From Microcaldota archaeon (GTDB lineage Archaea > Micrarchaeota > Micrarchaeia > Anstonellales > Anstonellaceae): a DNA stretch of 53,334 bases. The translations under genes were made by a program, and so were the position numbers. Positions 40,792-50,065 of this stretch are shown here, piece by piece (position 1 is the first letter of the stretch; each line of letters begins with the position of its first letter). Location of the stretch: positions 1 to 53,334 of the forward strand of contig JAOAJY010000001.1 of the NCBI GenBank assembly GCA_026413965.1, read 5' to 3'. The notes beneath the pieces are model-generated. The model was not told where the DNA came from. It was given only the letters and a program-made list of their open reading frames with translations, and did not search any database.

Positions 40792-41298
40792 ATGCAGAAA
40801 AAACCAGAAGCGCCGCTTTCAGAAGATAGGAAGAAAATGCTGTTCGCCCTGCTTGCCTTGGCAGCATTGGCCGCATCTGCCTACGTTTTTCTCTTTTCTC
40901 CAAAGCAGGACCTGCCTTCTGATGGGCGGGAGTTTTACTTTTTGCTCCAAAATTCAGGCAAAGCCGCCTTTCTTTATGATGTGAGAGGAGCTGAAGGAGA
41001 CCAGGCATCAGCAATTTACCAGTGCGGAGTGGACATAATAAGCAAAGGCAGGTTGGCAGGAAAGGAGCTCACAAACATAGGATGCGATGAGAATGGCTGC
41101 TTGGCGAGCCGGCCAGAAAGCAACCGCACAGCGAAGATGAGCTATGAGCAGGCGCTTGCGGAAATCTCCAGCCAGCCATATATCCTGATTAAAGCTGGCT
41201 CTCCAGGATACCAATTTTTCCAAAGGCACATGGAGATAAGAATCGGCAAAGAGGCTTCAGAAGGAGTCTCCTGCGACATCTCGGCTGTGGAGAGCTGA
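40792..41298 (+). CDS. Small membrane-anchored protein; resembles the C-terminal ectodomain of the preceding protein
   Basis: Single N-terminal TM; Cys-containing extracellular domain. Confidence 0.7.
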   Translation: MQKKPEAPLSEDRKKMLFALLALAALAASAYVFLFSPKQDLPSDGREFYFLLQNSGKAAFLYDVRGAEGDQASAIYQCGVDIISKGRLAGKELTNIGCDENGCLASRPESNRTAKMSYEQALAEISSQPYILIKAGSPGYQFFQRHMEIRIGKEASEGVSCDISAVES

Positions 41299-41302
41299 CG
41301 GC

Positions 41303-42379
41303 ATGGACATTTACACCAGAATTGGGCTTGTGAAAAAAGGCCCGATTTGCGAAATTGTGACTGAAGAGGAGCTCATGAGCCTTTTTGAGTCCTCTTCCTC
41401 CCCGACGCATTACATAGGCTTTGAGATTTCAGGAAAAGTCCATATTGGCTCAGGGCTTCTGACCGCTATGCTTTTGAAGGACTTCATGAAAGCAGGGATT
41501 CGCCCGACAATTTTCCTTGCCGATTACCACGCTTGGATAAACGGCAAGCTTGGAGGAGACCTGGAGAAAATACAGCAGGTGGCAAAAGGATATTTCAAGT
41601 CTGCTTTCCTTTCCCTTGGGCTGGAGGAGGGCAAAGTAAGATATGTCTTGGCTTCAGAGATTTATGACGCAGACTACTGGAAAGAAGTCCTTAGGATATC
41701 CAAAGACACCAGCATAAGCAGGATGCTGCGCTGCACCACCATAATGGGCAGGTCGCAAAAGGAAGCGCTTGATTGCGCCTCAGTCCTTTATCCTGCCATG
41801 CAGGCAGCGGACATGAGGCTTCTTGACGTGGATATTGCCCATGCAGGGATGGACCAGAGGAAGGTGCACATGCTTGCGAGGGAAATCTCAAGCAAGCACG
41901 GATGGAAAAAGAAGCCTGTGGCTATCCACCATGCCCTTCTTATGGGGCTGAATGGCCCGCAGAGGATGGGGATTGGGCAGGATGAGAAGGAGGATTTGGA
42001 GATATCCTCAAAAATGTCCAAAAGCAAGCCAGGCTCCTGCATATTCATACACGATTCTGAGGAGGAGATAAGAAAGAAGCTCAAAGGGGCGTATTGCCCT
42101 GAAAAGTCAGAGGAAAACAACCCTGTGCTTGAAATCTGCAAGCATTTTGTCTTTCCGCAAGCAAGCCTTCGCGTGGAGAGGCCGGCGAAATTTGGCGGGG
42201 ATGCTGAATTTTTCTCATATTCCCAGCTTTTGGAGGACTACAAAGCAGGAAAGCTGCACCCTGCTGACTTGAAGAATGCCGTGGCAGGCTTTCTTGCAAA
42301 AGCGCTTGAGCCTTGCAGAAAGCACTTTGAGAAGCGCCCAGAGCTTTTGGAGCAGGTGGAGGAGGCTGCGAAACGATAG
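41303..42379 (+). CDS. tyrS: Tyrosyl-tRNA synthetase (archaeal type)
   Basis: GKVHIGSGLLTAMLLKDF; KMSKSKPGSCIFIHD. Confidence 0.95.
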   Translation: MDIYTRIGLVKKGPICEIVTEEELMSLFESSSSPTHYIGFEISGKVHIGSGLLTAMLLKDFMKAGIRPTIFLADYHAWINGKLGGDLEKIQQVAKGYFKSAFLSLGLEEGKVRYVLASEIYDADYWKEVLRISKDTSISRMLRCTTIMGRSQKEALDCASVLYPAMQAADMRLLDVDIAHAGMDQRKVHMLAREISSKHGWKKKPVAIHHALLMGLNGPQRMGIGQDEKEDLEISSKMSKSKPGSCIFIHDSEEEIRKKLKGAYCPEKSEENNPVLEICKHFVFPQASLRVERPAKFGGDAEFFSYSQLLEDYKAGKLHPADLKNAVAGFLAKALEPCRKHFEKRPELLEQVEEAAKR

Positions 42380-42412
42380 CGGTTTAAATCCCTTGCACTC
42401 CAAGCAAAAGCC

Positions 42413-44170
42413 ATGGGAAGGCTGCTTTATTTGGCTGCCGCATTGGCTTTGCTTGCAATTTTTCCCAGCCAATTTGCCTACTGCCCGAATGCCACAAGGA
42501 GCATATATCTTGCAGCAGTAACCGGGGAGGACAGGGGGGGAGTCTTCTTGCTTGAGGTGGATGTCCGGCCAGGAAACGGGACGATATACACCTCAATACA
42601 CCCAAGGACCGGGCTTTTGACGCAGGAGTCGCAGGAGGCGGCTGTGGAGCATGCCTTTGCCGGAAGCGGCATAATGAGAAAGGAGTGCGATGTGCTGTTC
42701 AGGATAAAGGGCAACTTCGGGGAGAATGTTGTGGATGGCCCTTCTGCAGGAGCAGCCATGGCTATTGCCGCAAAAGCTGCGCTGATGAACAAAAGCATAA
42801 GGAAAGACATTGTGATGACCGGCTCTATTCTGCCAGGAGGAAGGATAGGGGAAGTGGGGGGCATAATTGAAAAGGGAATGGGAGTTTTTGAGTCAAAAGC
42901 GAAATATTTCCTTGTGCCAAAGCCTATGAAAATTCATGAGGCGGTCCTATTCTCCACGCTTTCAAGCAGCCGCGAATTCAAGGTGATTGAGGTTTCAAAT
43001 CTGCAGGAAGCCGAAAGGATTGCCTTCTCAGGCTATTCTGAGCAGTTTGACTCCCAGTTCAAGCCGGAAAGCAGAAAGCTGCCTTCCTCGCTTAAAATCA
43101 GGGAAGCGGACAAAGACATGGCAAGGTTTTCGCTTGTGGCAAGAAAGGTGGTGGATGAGCTTGAGGAGAAAGTCAGGCAGGCTTTCAGGGAGAGCGGAGA
43201 AAGCGCTGAGGAGAAAGCCATGCGAGAGTATTTCCTTTCCGAAATCTCAAAATACCGCTATCTTATAGCAGCCGGATACCCTTTCACTGCAGCAAACTCG
43301 GCTTTTCTGCTCTCAATTGATGCCGAATACGCCCGCCTGGGCGATGCCAAGGTGGATTTCGACAAGACTATTCAGAACGCAAAGAAGTGCGCAGCCAGCC
43401 TGCAGCCTCCTGCAAAGACCGCCGAAAACATCCACTGGGCGATAGGCGCAGACCTCCGCCGAATTTGGTCTGAAAGCAAGCTGAACGATACGGTTGAAAG
43501 GCGGGAGGAGCAGGGAGGATACACCACCTTGCGCGATGTCCTTTACTCATACAGCTGGTGCGACATCTCGCAACAGCTTGGAAAGCACGCTGCTGAGATA
43601 GGCGGCAGGCCTATTGACGAAAGCCTGCTTTCCAGCCTGTCTTCCCAGAAGCTTGCGGAAGCAAAGGAAGCCATAGATTCGGCAAAGCGCCCAGATTATG
43701 ACGCAATTTGGCACCTCAAAAACGGGCTGAAAGCCAATGAAACCGGAAAATACGGGGCGGCAATTTATGAGGCAACATATGCCGCAACCATGCAGCAGAT
43801 AGCCTCCGGGGGCGAGGCAAATCTTTCCTCCGCAGCAGAAAAGCTTGCTGAAGGCGAAAGGAAAACCCTTTGGGGAAAGATTTATCAGAGCCAAGGCGCT
43901 TATTTATACCAGGAGGCGAAAGAAGCCAACGCCTCTTTTGCGGACGCATACAGGATACTGAAATATTCATATGAGCTGGACAAGGCTGCGCTTGAGATTG
44001 AGGAGGAGATAGCAAAGACAAGCAAGAAGGATGAGGAGGAGAAGCTGGCGGAGAAGGCGGGAGAAGAAAAAACCCCCAAGCAGGCAGACTACGCCATTGC
44101 TTTTCTGATGGCAGCAGGGCTGTTCTCATTCGGGGGGATTGCGGCATCCAGGCTTTTGAGGAAAAGGTGA
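42413..44170 (+). CDS. Exported S16 (Lon-type) protease domain protein without AAA domain, C-terminal TM
   Basis: Signal peptide; VDGPSAGAAMAIA (catalytic Ser), GGIIEKGMG (catalytic Lys); C-terminal TM AIAFLMAAGLFSFGGIAA. Confidence 0.88.
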   Translation: MGRLLYLAAALALLAIFPSQFAYCPNATRSIYLAAVTGEDRGGVFLLEVDVRPGNGTIYTSIHPRTGLLTQESQEAAVEHAFAGSGIMRKECDVLFRIKGNFGENVVDGPSAGAAMAIAAKAALMNKSIRKDIVMTGSILPGGRIGEVGGIIEKGMGVFESKAKYFLVPKPMKIHEAVLFSTLSSSREFKVIEVSNLQEAERIAFSGYSEQFDSQFKPESRKLPSSLKIREADKDMARFSLVARKVVDELEEKVRQAFRESGESAEEKAMREYFLSEISKYRYLIAAGYPFTAANSAFLLSIDAEYARLGDAKVDFDKTIQNAKKCAASLQPPAKTAENIHWAIGADLRRIWSESKLNDTVERREEQGGYTTLRDVLYSYSWCDISQQLGKHAAEIGGRPIDESLLSSLSSQKLAEAKEAIDSAKRPDYDAIWHLKNGLKANETGKYGAAIYEATYAATMQQIASGGEANLSSAAEKLAEGERKTLWGKIYQSQGAYLYQEAKEANASFADAYRILKYSYELDKAALEIEEEIAKTSKKDEEEKLAEKAGEEKTPKQADYAIAFLMAAGLFSFGGIAASRLLRKR

Positions 44171-44174
44171 GGAT

Positions 44175-45416
44175 ATGCAGGAGTTTGAGTCTTTGGCAAA
44201 GCAGATTTCAAAGGACTACCCGAACGTGAAAAAAGTTGCCCTTTCATATTCAGGAGGCTTGGACTCGGCAGTGGTTGGAAAGCTTGTTGAGCTTGCAGGA
44301 ATGACTGTCCTCCCAGTTGTGGTGGATGTGGGGCAGCGGTCGGATTTCCGGAGGATTGAGGAGAATGCCAAAAAAATGTTCAAGCAATGCTTAGTGGTGG
44401 ATGCCAAGCAGGAGGTGGCAGAGGCAGTGATGCGGGCAGTGAAGTCCAATTTTGGCCATGACCGGAAAGCCAATGGCGGCGGGATTGTAAGGCCGGCGCT
44501 TGCGCACGCCCTGGTCCAAGCGGCAAGAAAGCATGGCTGCCAGGCAATAGCCCACGGCTCATCGGGCATGGGCAATGACTCCTTGTGCATGGAGAATTCA
44601 CTCAGAGTGCTTGCCCCTGAGCTTCGCATAATGGCTCTTGTGCGCGACTTGGATTTGCGGCGCGACCAGTCGCTTGAATTTGCTGCCAAAAGCAAGCTTC
44701 TGACCAATTTGGAGCGGGCAGAAAAATTCTCAGCTGATGAAAGCCTTTGGGGAAGGACAGTGAGGCAAGGAAAGCTTGTGGAGGAGAAAGAAGCCCCAAA
44801 AGACGCTTACAAATGGACCGCCTCGCCTGAGGAGGCTCCTGATTCTTCGGAAGAAATCGAGCTTGCATTCCATTCAGGAGAGGCGTCTTTTGCCAAAATT
44901 GGGGGAGAAAAGCTGAAAGAAAAGGTCGCAATCATCCAAAAGCTCAACGAAGTTGGGGGAAAGCATGGCATAGGCAGGATGGATGTGATGGATGACAAGG
45001 TTGTGGGGCTGAAAGTCAGGGAAGTGTATGAATGCCCGGCGGCATCAATACTGCTTTTTGCGCACCAAAAGCTGGAGGAGCTTACGCTGACTCGCCAAGA
45101 GCTTTTGGCAAAGCAGAGCATGGATGCCTTGTGGAGCAGGCTGGTGCATGCAGGGCTTTGGCATTCCAGATTGAGAAGGGCGATTGACGCGTTTGTGGAT
45201 GAGACCCAGAAAGCTGTCCAAGGCAGATTGGTTATAAGGCTTTACAAGGGGAACATAATCCTTAAGGAGAGGGAGAGCATCAATGCCCTTTACGACCGCA
45301 GGCTTTCTGGGCGCGACTCCAAAGGAGTATTCTCCCAAAAGGAAGCCAGGCAGTTCTCCAAGCTTTATGCCTTGCAGGAGATAGTCGCCTATCTTGTGGA
45401 AAGCGAGGCGGAATAG
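44175..45416 (+). CDS. Argininosuccinate synthase family protein (divergent)
   Basis: ALSYSGGLDSAVVGKL PP-loop; GGGIVRPALAHALVQAA; IAHGSSGMGND. Confidence 0.85.
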   Translation: MQEFESLAKQISKDYPNVKKVALSYSGGLDSAVVGKLVELAGMTVLPVVVDVGQRSDFRRIEENAKKMFKQCLVVDAKQEVAEAVMRAVKSNFGHDRKANGGGIVRPALAHALVQAARKHGCQAIAHGSSGMGNDSLCMENSLRVLAPELRIMALVRDLDLRRDQSLEFAAKSKLLTNLERAEKFSADESLWGRTVRQGKLVEEKEAPKDAYKWTASPEEAPDSSEEIELAFHSGEASFAKIGGEKLKEKVAIIQKLNEVGGKHGIGRMDVMDDKVVGLKVREVYECPAASILLFAHQKLEELTLTRQELLAKQSMDALWSRLVHAGLWHSRLRRAIDAFVDETQKAVQGRLVIRLYKGNIILKERESINALYDRRLSGRDSKGVFSQKEARQFSKLYALQEIVAYLVESEAE

Positions 45417-45437
45417 CCGAATTCTTCTCAAAAGCGA

Positions 45438-46115
45438 ATGGTTAGAGGTGCTTATATGAAAATGGAGCTGAATAGAAGGCAAGAAAATCTTGAAAAGGCA
45501 AAAGGAGGCGATTTTGTGAAAAAGCACATGGGACCCGATGTGAATTTGAGGTCGCAGGAGGCTTTTGAGAGGCTAAAGAGCGGAAACAGGAGATTTGTGG
45601 AAGGCAAACATGAGAATTGGGATGTGATTAAGATAAGAAAAGAGCTTGTGAAAGGGCAGCATCCCTTTGCGATGATTGTGGACTGCGCTGATTCGCGCAC
45701 CACTCCTGAATTCGTATTCGACACACGGCTGGGAGACCTGTTCATAACCAGAAAAGCAGGCAACTATCTGGAGCCTGGAGACATAGGCTCTTTGGAATAT
45801 GGAGCGGAGCATCTGAAAGTGCCTCTTCTTGTGGTCATGGGGCACCAGTCTTGCGGGGCTGTGAAAGCCGCATGCTCAAAAGCAAGCGCAGATGGGAATC
45901 TTGGAGAAGTAATCAAGTCGCTCCAGCCTGCTGTGGAGGCAGCGAAAAAAGACCCGGAAGCTGCTGTCATTGAGAATGTGAAGATACAAATACGAAAGAT
46001 AAGGGAAAACAGCAAGCTTCTCCGAAGGCTTGAGAATGAGGGCAAGCTGATGATAGTTGGAGCCTATTATTCGCTTGAAAGCGGAGAAGTGGAATTTTTC
46101 AAGGAAGGTTTTTGA
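45438..46115 (+). CDS. Beta-class carbonic anhydrase
   Basis: CADSRTTPEFVF and GHQSCGAVKAA zinc-ligand motifs; start could be internal (45456). Confidence 0.9.
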   Translation: MVRGAYMKMELNRRQENLEKAKGGDFVKKHMGPDVNLRSQEAFERLKSGNRRFVEGKHENWDVIKIRKELVKGQHPFAMIVDCADSRTTPEFVFDTRLGDLFITRKAGNYLEPGDIGSLEYGAEHLKVPLLVVMGHQSCGAVKAACSKASADGNLGEVIKSLQPAVEAAKKDPEAAVIENVKIQIRKIRENSKLLRRLENEGKLMIVGAYYSLESGEVEFFKEGF

Positions 46116-47330
46116 GTGGCTGAACAGGCGGACAAGACAAAAGCAAAATACGAGCTTAAAAAGCAGCTTGAGCGCCTGCGTGAGATGAAAGGCAGTGGCA
46201 CCGAGCTTATCTCAGTCTACATACCAGCAAACCAGCCAGTCCATGAAATGAGCAACAAGCTTAGGGAGGAAGCAGGGCAGGCGCAAAACATAAAATCAAA
46301 ATCCACCCGCAAAAACGTCGGCGACGCCCTTGAGCGCATTCTCCACCACCTCAAAACGTATGGCAACACCGTTCCAGAGTCAGGGGTTGCGATTTTCTGC
46401 GGCAATGTGTCAGACAACCCGGCGAAGGTGGATATTGAGCTTTTCACGGTTTATCCGCCTGAGCCGATAAATGTGCAGATTTACCGCTGCGACTCCCGGT
46501 TTTTCCTTGAGCCTCTTGAGAGGATGCTTGCCGCAAGCGAATCCTATGGAATCGTGGTTTTGGACGGAAGAGAGTGCACGTTGGCAGAGCTTAAGGGCAC
46601 CACTGTCCGCATCCTCCACCGCCTCAACTCCACTGCGCATGCGAAAATAAGGAAAGGCGGGCAGTCAGCAAGAAGATATGAGAGGCTGATTGAGGAGTCC
46701 ATAGAGCTTTACTACAAAAGGATTGGGGAGTCCATGGACCGGTATTTCCTCAACAGCGTCAAAGGAGTGATAATCGGCGGGCCAGGGCCTGCGAAGGACA
46801 ACTTTGTCAAGATGTCGCCGTTCAACTACCAGATAAAAATACTTGGGGTGGTGGATACAGGCTACACTGACGAGTACGGGGTTCGCGAAGTGATGGCAAA
46901 AAGCGAGGGCATCATAGCAGAGCAGGAAGCCATAAAAGAGAGGATATTGGTTGAGCGCTTCATAAAGGAGGTTGTAAGCGGAGGGCTTGCCGCATATGGC
47001 GAAAGCGAAGTCAGGAAAGCCCTTGAAAGCAGGCAAGCCTCGCTTCTTTTGGTTTCAGAAGGGCTAGGCTACAAGAGAGCCAAGCTTGTTGACAGCGCAA
47101 CAGGGAAGGAACACTTTGTGACCTCAAAAAGCCCATCTGAGCTTGAGGAGAAAATAAAAAGCATTGGCGGAAATCTTCGGCTTGAGTCAGAAAAGCCGCT
47201 GCTTGATGATTTGATAGAATTGGCAGAAAAGATGGGGGTGGAGGTGGTGGTGGTGTCTGCAGACACAGCAGAAGGGGCGCAGTTTTTGGGCTCATTTTAC
47301 GGGATTGGCGCTTTTTTGAGGTACCGATAA
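46116..47330 (+). CDS. prf1: Peptide chain release factor aRF1
   Basis: NIKSKSTRKNV (NIKS) and KGGQSARRYERL (GGQ); GTG start. Confidence 0.97.
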   Translation: MAEQADKTKAKYELKKQLERLREMKGSGTELISVYIPANQPVHEMSNKLREEAGQAQNIKSKSTRKNVGDALERILHHLKTYGNTVPESGVAIFCGNVSDNPAKVDIELFTVYPPEPINVQIYRCDSRFFLEPLERMLAASESYGIVVLDGRECTLAELKGTTVRILHRLNSTAHAKIRKGGQSARRYERLIEESIELYYKRIGESMDRYFLNSVKGVIIGGPGPAKDNFVKMSPFNYQIKILGVVDTGYTDEYGVREVMAKSEGIIAEQEAIKERILVERFIKEVVSGGLAAYGESEVRKALESRQASLLLVSEGLGYKRAKLVDSATGKEHFVTSKSPSELEEKIKSIGGNLRLESEKPLLDDLIELAEKMGVEVVVVSADTAEGAQFLGSFYGIGAFLRYR

Positions 47331-47372
47331 AGAGGTGTCTGGAGATTGCCAAAAAGAAAAACAGACGGGCTG

Positions 47373-48008
47373 TCACCAGTAGCAAGATGAGCCCCCTGTG
47401 CAGACTCCGCATGGAATGACAAGCGGGGTTTGTCCAACAAATCTTCTAGACAGCACGGAATTTCCTTTTATTATATCATAATCAAAGCCGAAGTCCTGAA
47501 CAGACACGACACCTTCGCCATCAGTGCTACAGACAGTATCTGTGGCAAACATCTGATTGGGAGGCAACTCGGCAGAGCCGGAAGAACCCGGAACAAAAGC
47601 TATAGAGTATTGGCAGTTGCTTCCGTAGCTTCCAAAGCATATTTCTCTTCCTGCTGGTATGTAAATAGAAGAGATGGATTGCGTGATTCCGTTTGCAGAC
47701 CTGTAGGTGTTAAGAACGTTGTTGCCTGCAACTATGGCGCGCAGCCTTATCGGGTCTGCCCCAGTATTTTTTACCCTAAGGTAAGGATAGTGCGAAGTGC
47801 TTGATGGATTGCGGTAAATGGATGATGCGACAATTGCAAGAGGAGAGGCGCTTGACCAGTAAGACTGGCTTTGCGAAAGCTTCACGTCACTAGTCCTACC
47901 AAAAACATCTCCAAGGAGAGCAATTCCAACCAAAGCAACTACAAGAATGACTGCAAGCAAAACAAGATATTCGGTTGCTCCCTGACCGAGAAGCTTTCTG
48001 CTGCTCAA
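47373..48008 (-). CDS. Class III signal peptide-containing pilin-like protein
   Basis: SRKLLGQGATEYLVLLAVILVVALVGIALLG. Confidence 0.85.
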   Translation of the reverse strand: MSSRKLLGQGATEYLVLLAVILVVALVGIALLGDVFGRTSDVKLSQSQSYWSSASPLAIVASSIYRNPSSTSHYPYLRVKNTGADPIRLRAIVAGNNVLNTYRSANGITQSISSIYIPAGREICFGSYGSNCQYSIAFVPGSSGSAELPPNQMFATDTVCSTDGEGVVSVQDFGFDYDIIKGNSVLSRRFVGQTPLVIPCGVCTGGSSCYW

Positions 48009-48070
48009 AGCATCACCTTTTACACAATTTTATATTAATATTTATAATGACGATACTTTGCATTCAGAAT

Positions 48071-49057
48071 TTAGATTTTCCTTTGCTTTAGAGTGTATGA
48101 AGATGAAAGCCCTGTGAAGATGGCGATTGCCTCTATCTTTTTGTGGTAAGATGGCTCGGTCCTGGCGCCATAAATCACATTAGCATCAGGAGAGACTTGC
48201 TGCGTGAGCAGCTCGCCTAGCCTTGTGGCTTCCCCCAAAGTCAAATCCTCTCCGCCTGTGATGTGAAGCAGCGCGCTTTTGGCGCCTTCAATGTTCGCAT
48301 CCAAAAGGCGGTTTTTGAGTATGGCCTCAGCAGCATCCTCCACTTTGGAATACCCTGAAGCCTCTCCAACCGCAATCAAGGATATGCCGCCTTCCTCCAT
48401 CACCGCGCGCAAATCCATGAAATCCAGGTTGAGAAGAGATGGCTCCAGGATGGTCTTGGATATGCCTCTTATGGCTTTTGCCACAATCTCATCAAGGAGC
48501 ATGAAGGACTGCTCTATTGGAAGATTGGGGGCATAATCCACCAGCCTGTTGTTGTCAATAAGCACCACTGTATCTGCTGACTGCCTCATCCTCTCTATCC
48601 CATGGAGGGCTTTTGCCTGCCTGCCTTTTTCTATCGCAAAGGGATAGGTGCAGAAGGCAACCACCAAAGCTCCTTTCTTCTTCGCAATCTCCGCAATCAC
48701 AGGCGCAGCGCCCGTTCCTGTCCCTCCGCCCATGCCGCAGGCTATGAAAACTATATCTTTGCCAGAAAGGTGCGCTGCTATCGCCTTTCTTGAGAAAAGC
48801 GCAGCCCTCTCTGCAATTTCAGGGTGCCCTCCTGCCCCAAGACCCTTGGTTATGGAAGGCCCAAGCAGGCAATGTGTCGCTTTTTTTCCAACGAGGGAGA
48901 GGTGCTTTTTGTCTGTGTTGAAGGCAAAAAGGCTTGCTTCCTCCAGCCCCATCTTTATCAGCCTATTTATTGTGTTGCAGCCTGCTCCTCCGACGCCGCA
49001 GACGGCGATAGACGGAACGCTTTCCTCATCCATGCCAACACCCAAAAACAAATCCAT
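48071..49057 (-). CDS. ftsZ: Cell division protein FtsZ (second paralog)
   Basis: ACGMGGGTGTGAAPVIAEIAKKKGA; VCGVGGAGCNTINRL; true start may be 49033. Confidence 0.96.
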   Translation of the reverse strand: MDLFLGVGMDEESVPSIAVCGVGGAGCNTINRLIKMGLEEASLFAFNTDKKHLSLVGKKATHCLLGPSITKGLGAGGHPEIAERAALFSRKAIAAHLSGKDIVFIACGMGGGTGTGAAPVIAEIAKKKGALVVAFCTYPFAIEKGRQAKALHGIERMRQSADTVVLIDNNRLVDYAPNLPIEQSFMLLDEIVAKAIRGISKTILEPSLLNLDFMDLRAVMEEGGISLIAVGEASGYSKVEDAAEAILKNRLLDANIEGAKSALLHITGGEDLTLGEATRLGELLTQQVSPDANVIYGARTEPSYHKKIEAIAIFTGLSSSYTLKQRKI

Positions 49058-49064
49058 GCTTGGC

Positions 49065-49289
49065 TTAAGAATGGTTCAGTTGCCCTTTTTCGCTTTCCGC
49101 TTTCTTTTTCAATCCAGAGCTTCTGATGGAGTCTGCCTCATACATCATGGTGATGTAATAAAGCTGCCAGCAGAGAACTGAAAAAATGAAAGCCGCTGCG
49201 CGAATCTGGTAATCATCGCTTGTTATTATGAAATATCCGCATCCTGCGACCAAAAACATGAGAACCCAGCGGATTGGAGTGGCAAGCAT
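49065..49289 (-). CDS. Small membrane protein, 74 aa
   Basis: Two TM helices; abuts ftsZ2. Confidence 0.6.
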   Translation of the reverse strand: MLATPIRWVLMFLVAGCGYFIITSDDYQIRAAAFIFSVLCWQLYYITMMYEADSIRSSGLKKKAESEKGQLNHS

Positions 49290-49340
49290 GAGGAAAATTC
49301 CTGCTTAAAATTTAAAGCCATATGCCGCAGGCGCATAGGT

Positions 49341-49348
49341 ATTTAAAT
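49341..49348 (+). promoter_or_regulatory. TATA box of the SRP RNA gene
   Basis: atttaaat about 26 nt upstream of the inferred 5' end. Confidence 0.6.
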
Positions 49349-49369
49349 TGGCTCAGCAGCAACATATTA

Positions 49370-49635
49370 GGCAGGATAGGCAGGGGAAGTAGAGGCTCCC
49401 TTTTACCGCAAATCCTCTTTGGCGGTGCCGAATGTCCGGCGAAGTTTCTGCATTGGCTGCAAGGCCTTTGCTTCAAGCGTAGATGCTTTGCCTTGCCGGA
49501 CGGTCCATTGTGCCAACCGGGTCAGGCCGGAAGGAGCAGCCCTACGCATTCTGTACCGTGCTGGCAAGCACCAAAGCGGAGCGGCGGCGAAGACCACCTT
49601 GCATTCTTTGCAGAGGCGCGCCGGAAATCTTGCCT
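49370..49635 (+). ncRNA. SRP RNA (archaeal 7S RNA)
   Basis: Helix 8 core gccaaccgggtcaggccggaaggagcagcccta; archaeal 5'/3' helix ggcaggat (49370-49377) pairs atcttgcc (49627-49634). Confidence 0.93.
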
Positions 49636-49677
49636 TTGATTGACAAAAAAAAGAAAGGAAAAAGAAGGAAGCCGCAT

Positions 49678-50061
49678 TCATGGCTTTTCAAAAATCGGGA
49701 TTTCCACTGGCAAATCTTCTGCCACTGCTTGCGGATAATCCGATTGGGCAAACTCCTCTAGCGCAGCCATGTCCTTTGGGCTGATTTCAGCCTTTGCGGC
49801 TGGCTCTTGCTTTGCCGGCTTTCCTTCATCCTTTGGACCAGCTTCTGGCTTTTGCTCCTCTTTCGCAGGAGCAGGCTCTTCTTTTTTCTCCTCAACCTTT
49901 GGCTGCTCTTTCTCCTGCTGCTTGCCAGTCTGTTGCTCTTTTTTTGGCTCTTGCAGCTGCTGTTGCTGAGGCGCCTGCCTTTGCTGCTCTTGCGCGCAGC
50001 CGTATATGAAAGGCAAGGCCAGAAGGCAGATTGCAAGGGCGACTGACATAAGGGCTTTCAT
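49678..50061 (-). CDS. Putative lipoprotein with low-complexity Q/E/K/P-rich linker
   Basis: MKALMSVALAICLLALPFIYGC lipobox-like; repetitive linker. Confidence 0.75.
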   Translation of the reverse strand: MKALMSVALAICLLALPFIYGCAQEQQRQAPQQQQLQEPKKEQQTGKQQEKEQPKVEEKKEEPAPAKEEQKPEAGPKDEGKPAKQEPAAKAEISPKDMAALEEFAQSDYPQAVAEDLPVEIPIFEKP

Positions 50062-50065
50062 ATTT

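Noticed and set aside
49322-49681. Several overlapping ORFs of 66-105 aa in both strands at 49.3-49.8 kb
   Set aside because: The region is the SRP RNA gene
49769-50046. Leu/Ser/Phe-rich plus-strand ORFs opposite the lipoprotein gene
   Set aside because: Reverse complement of a Q/E/K/P-rich low-complexity linker; artefactual
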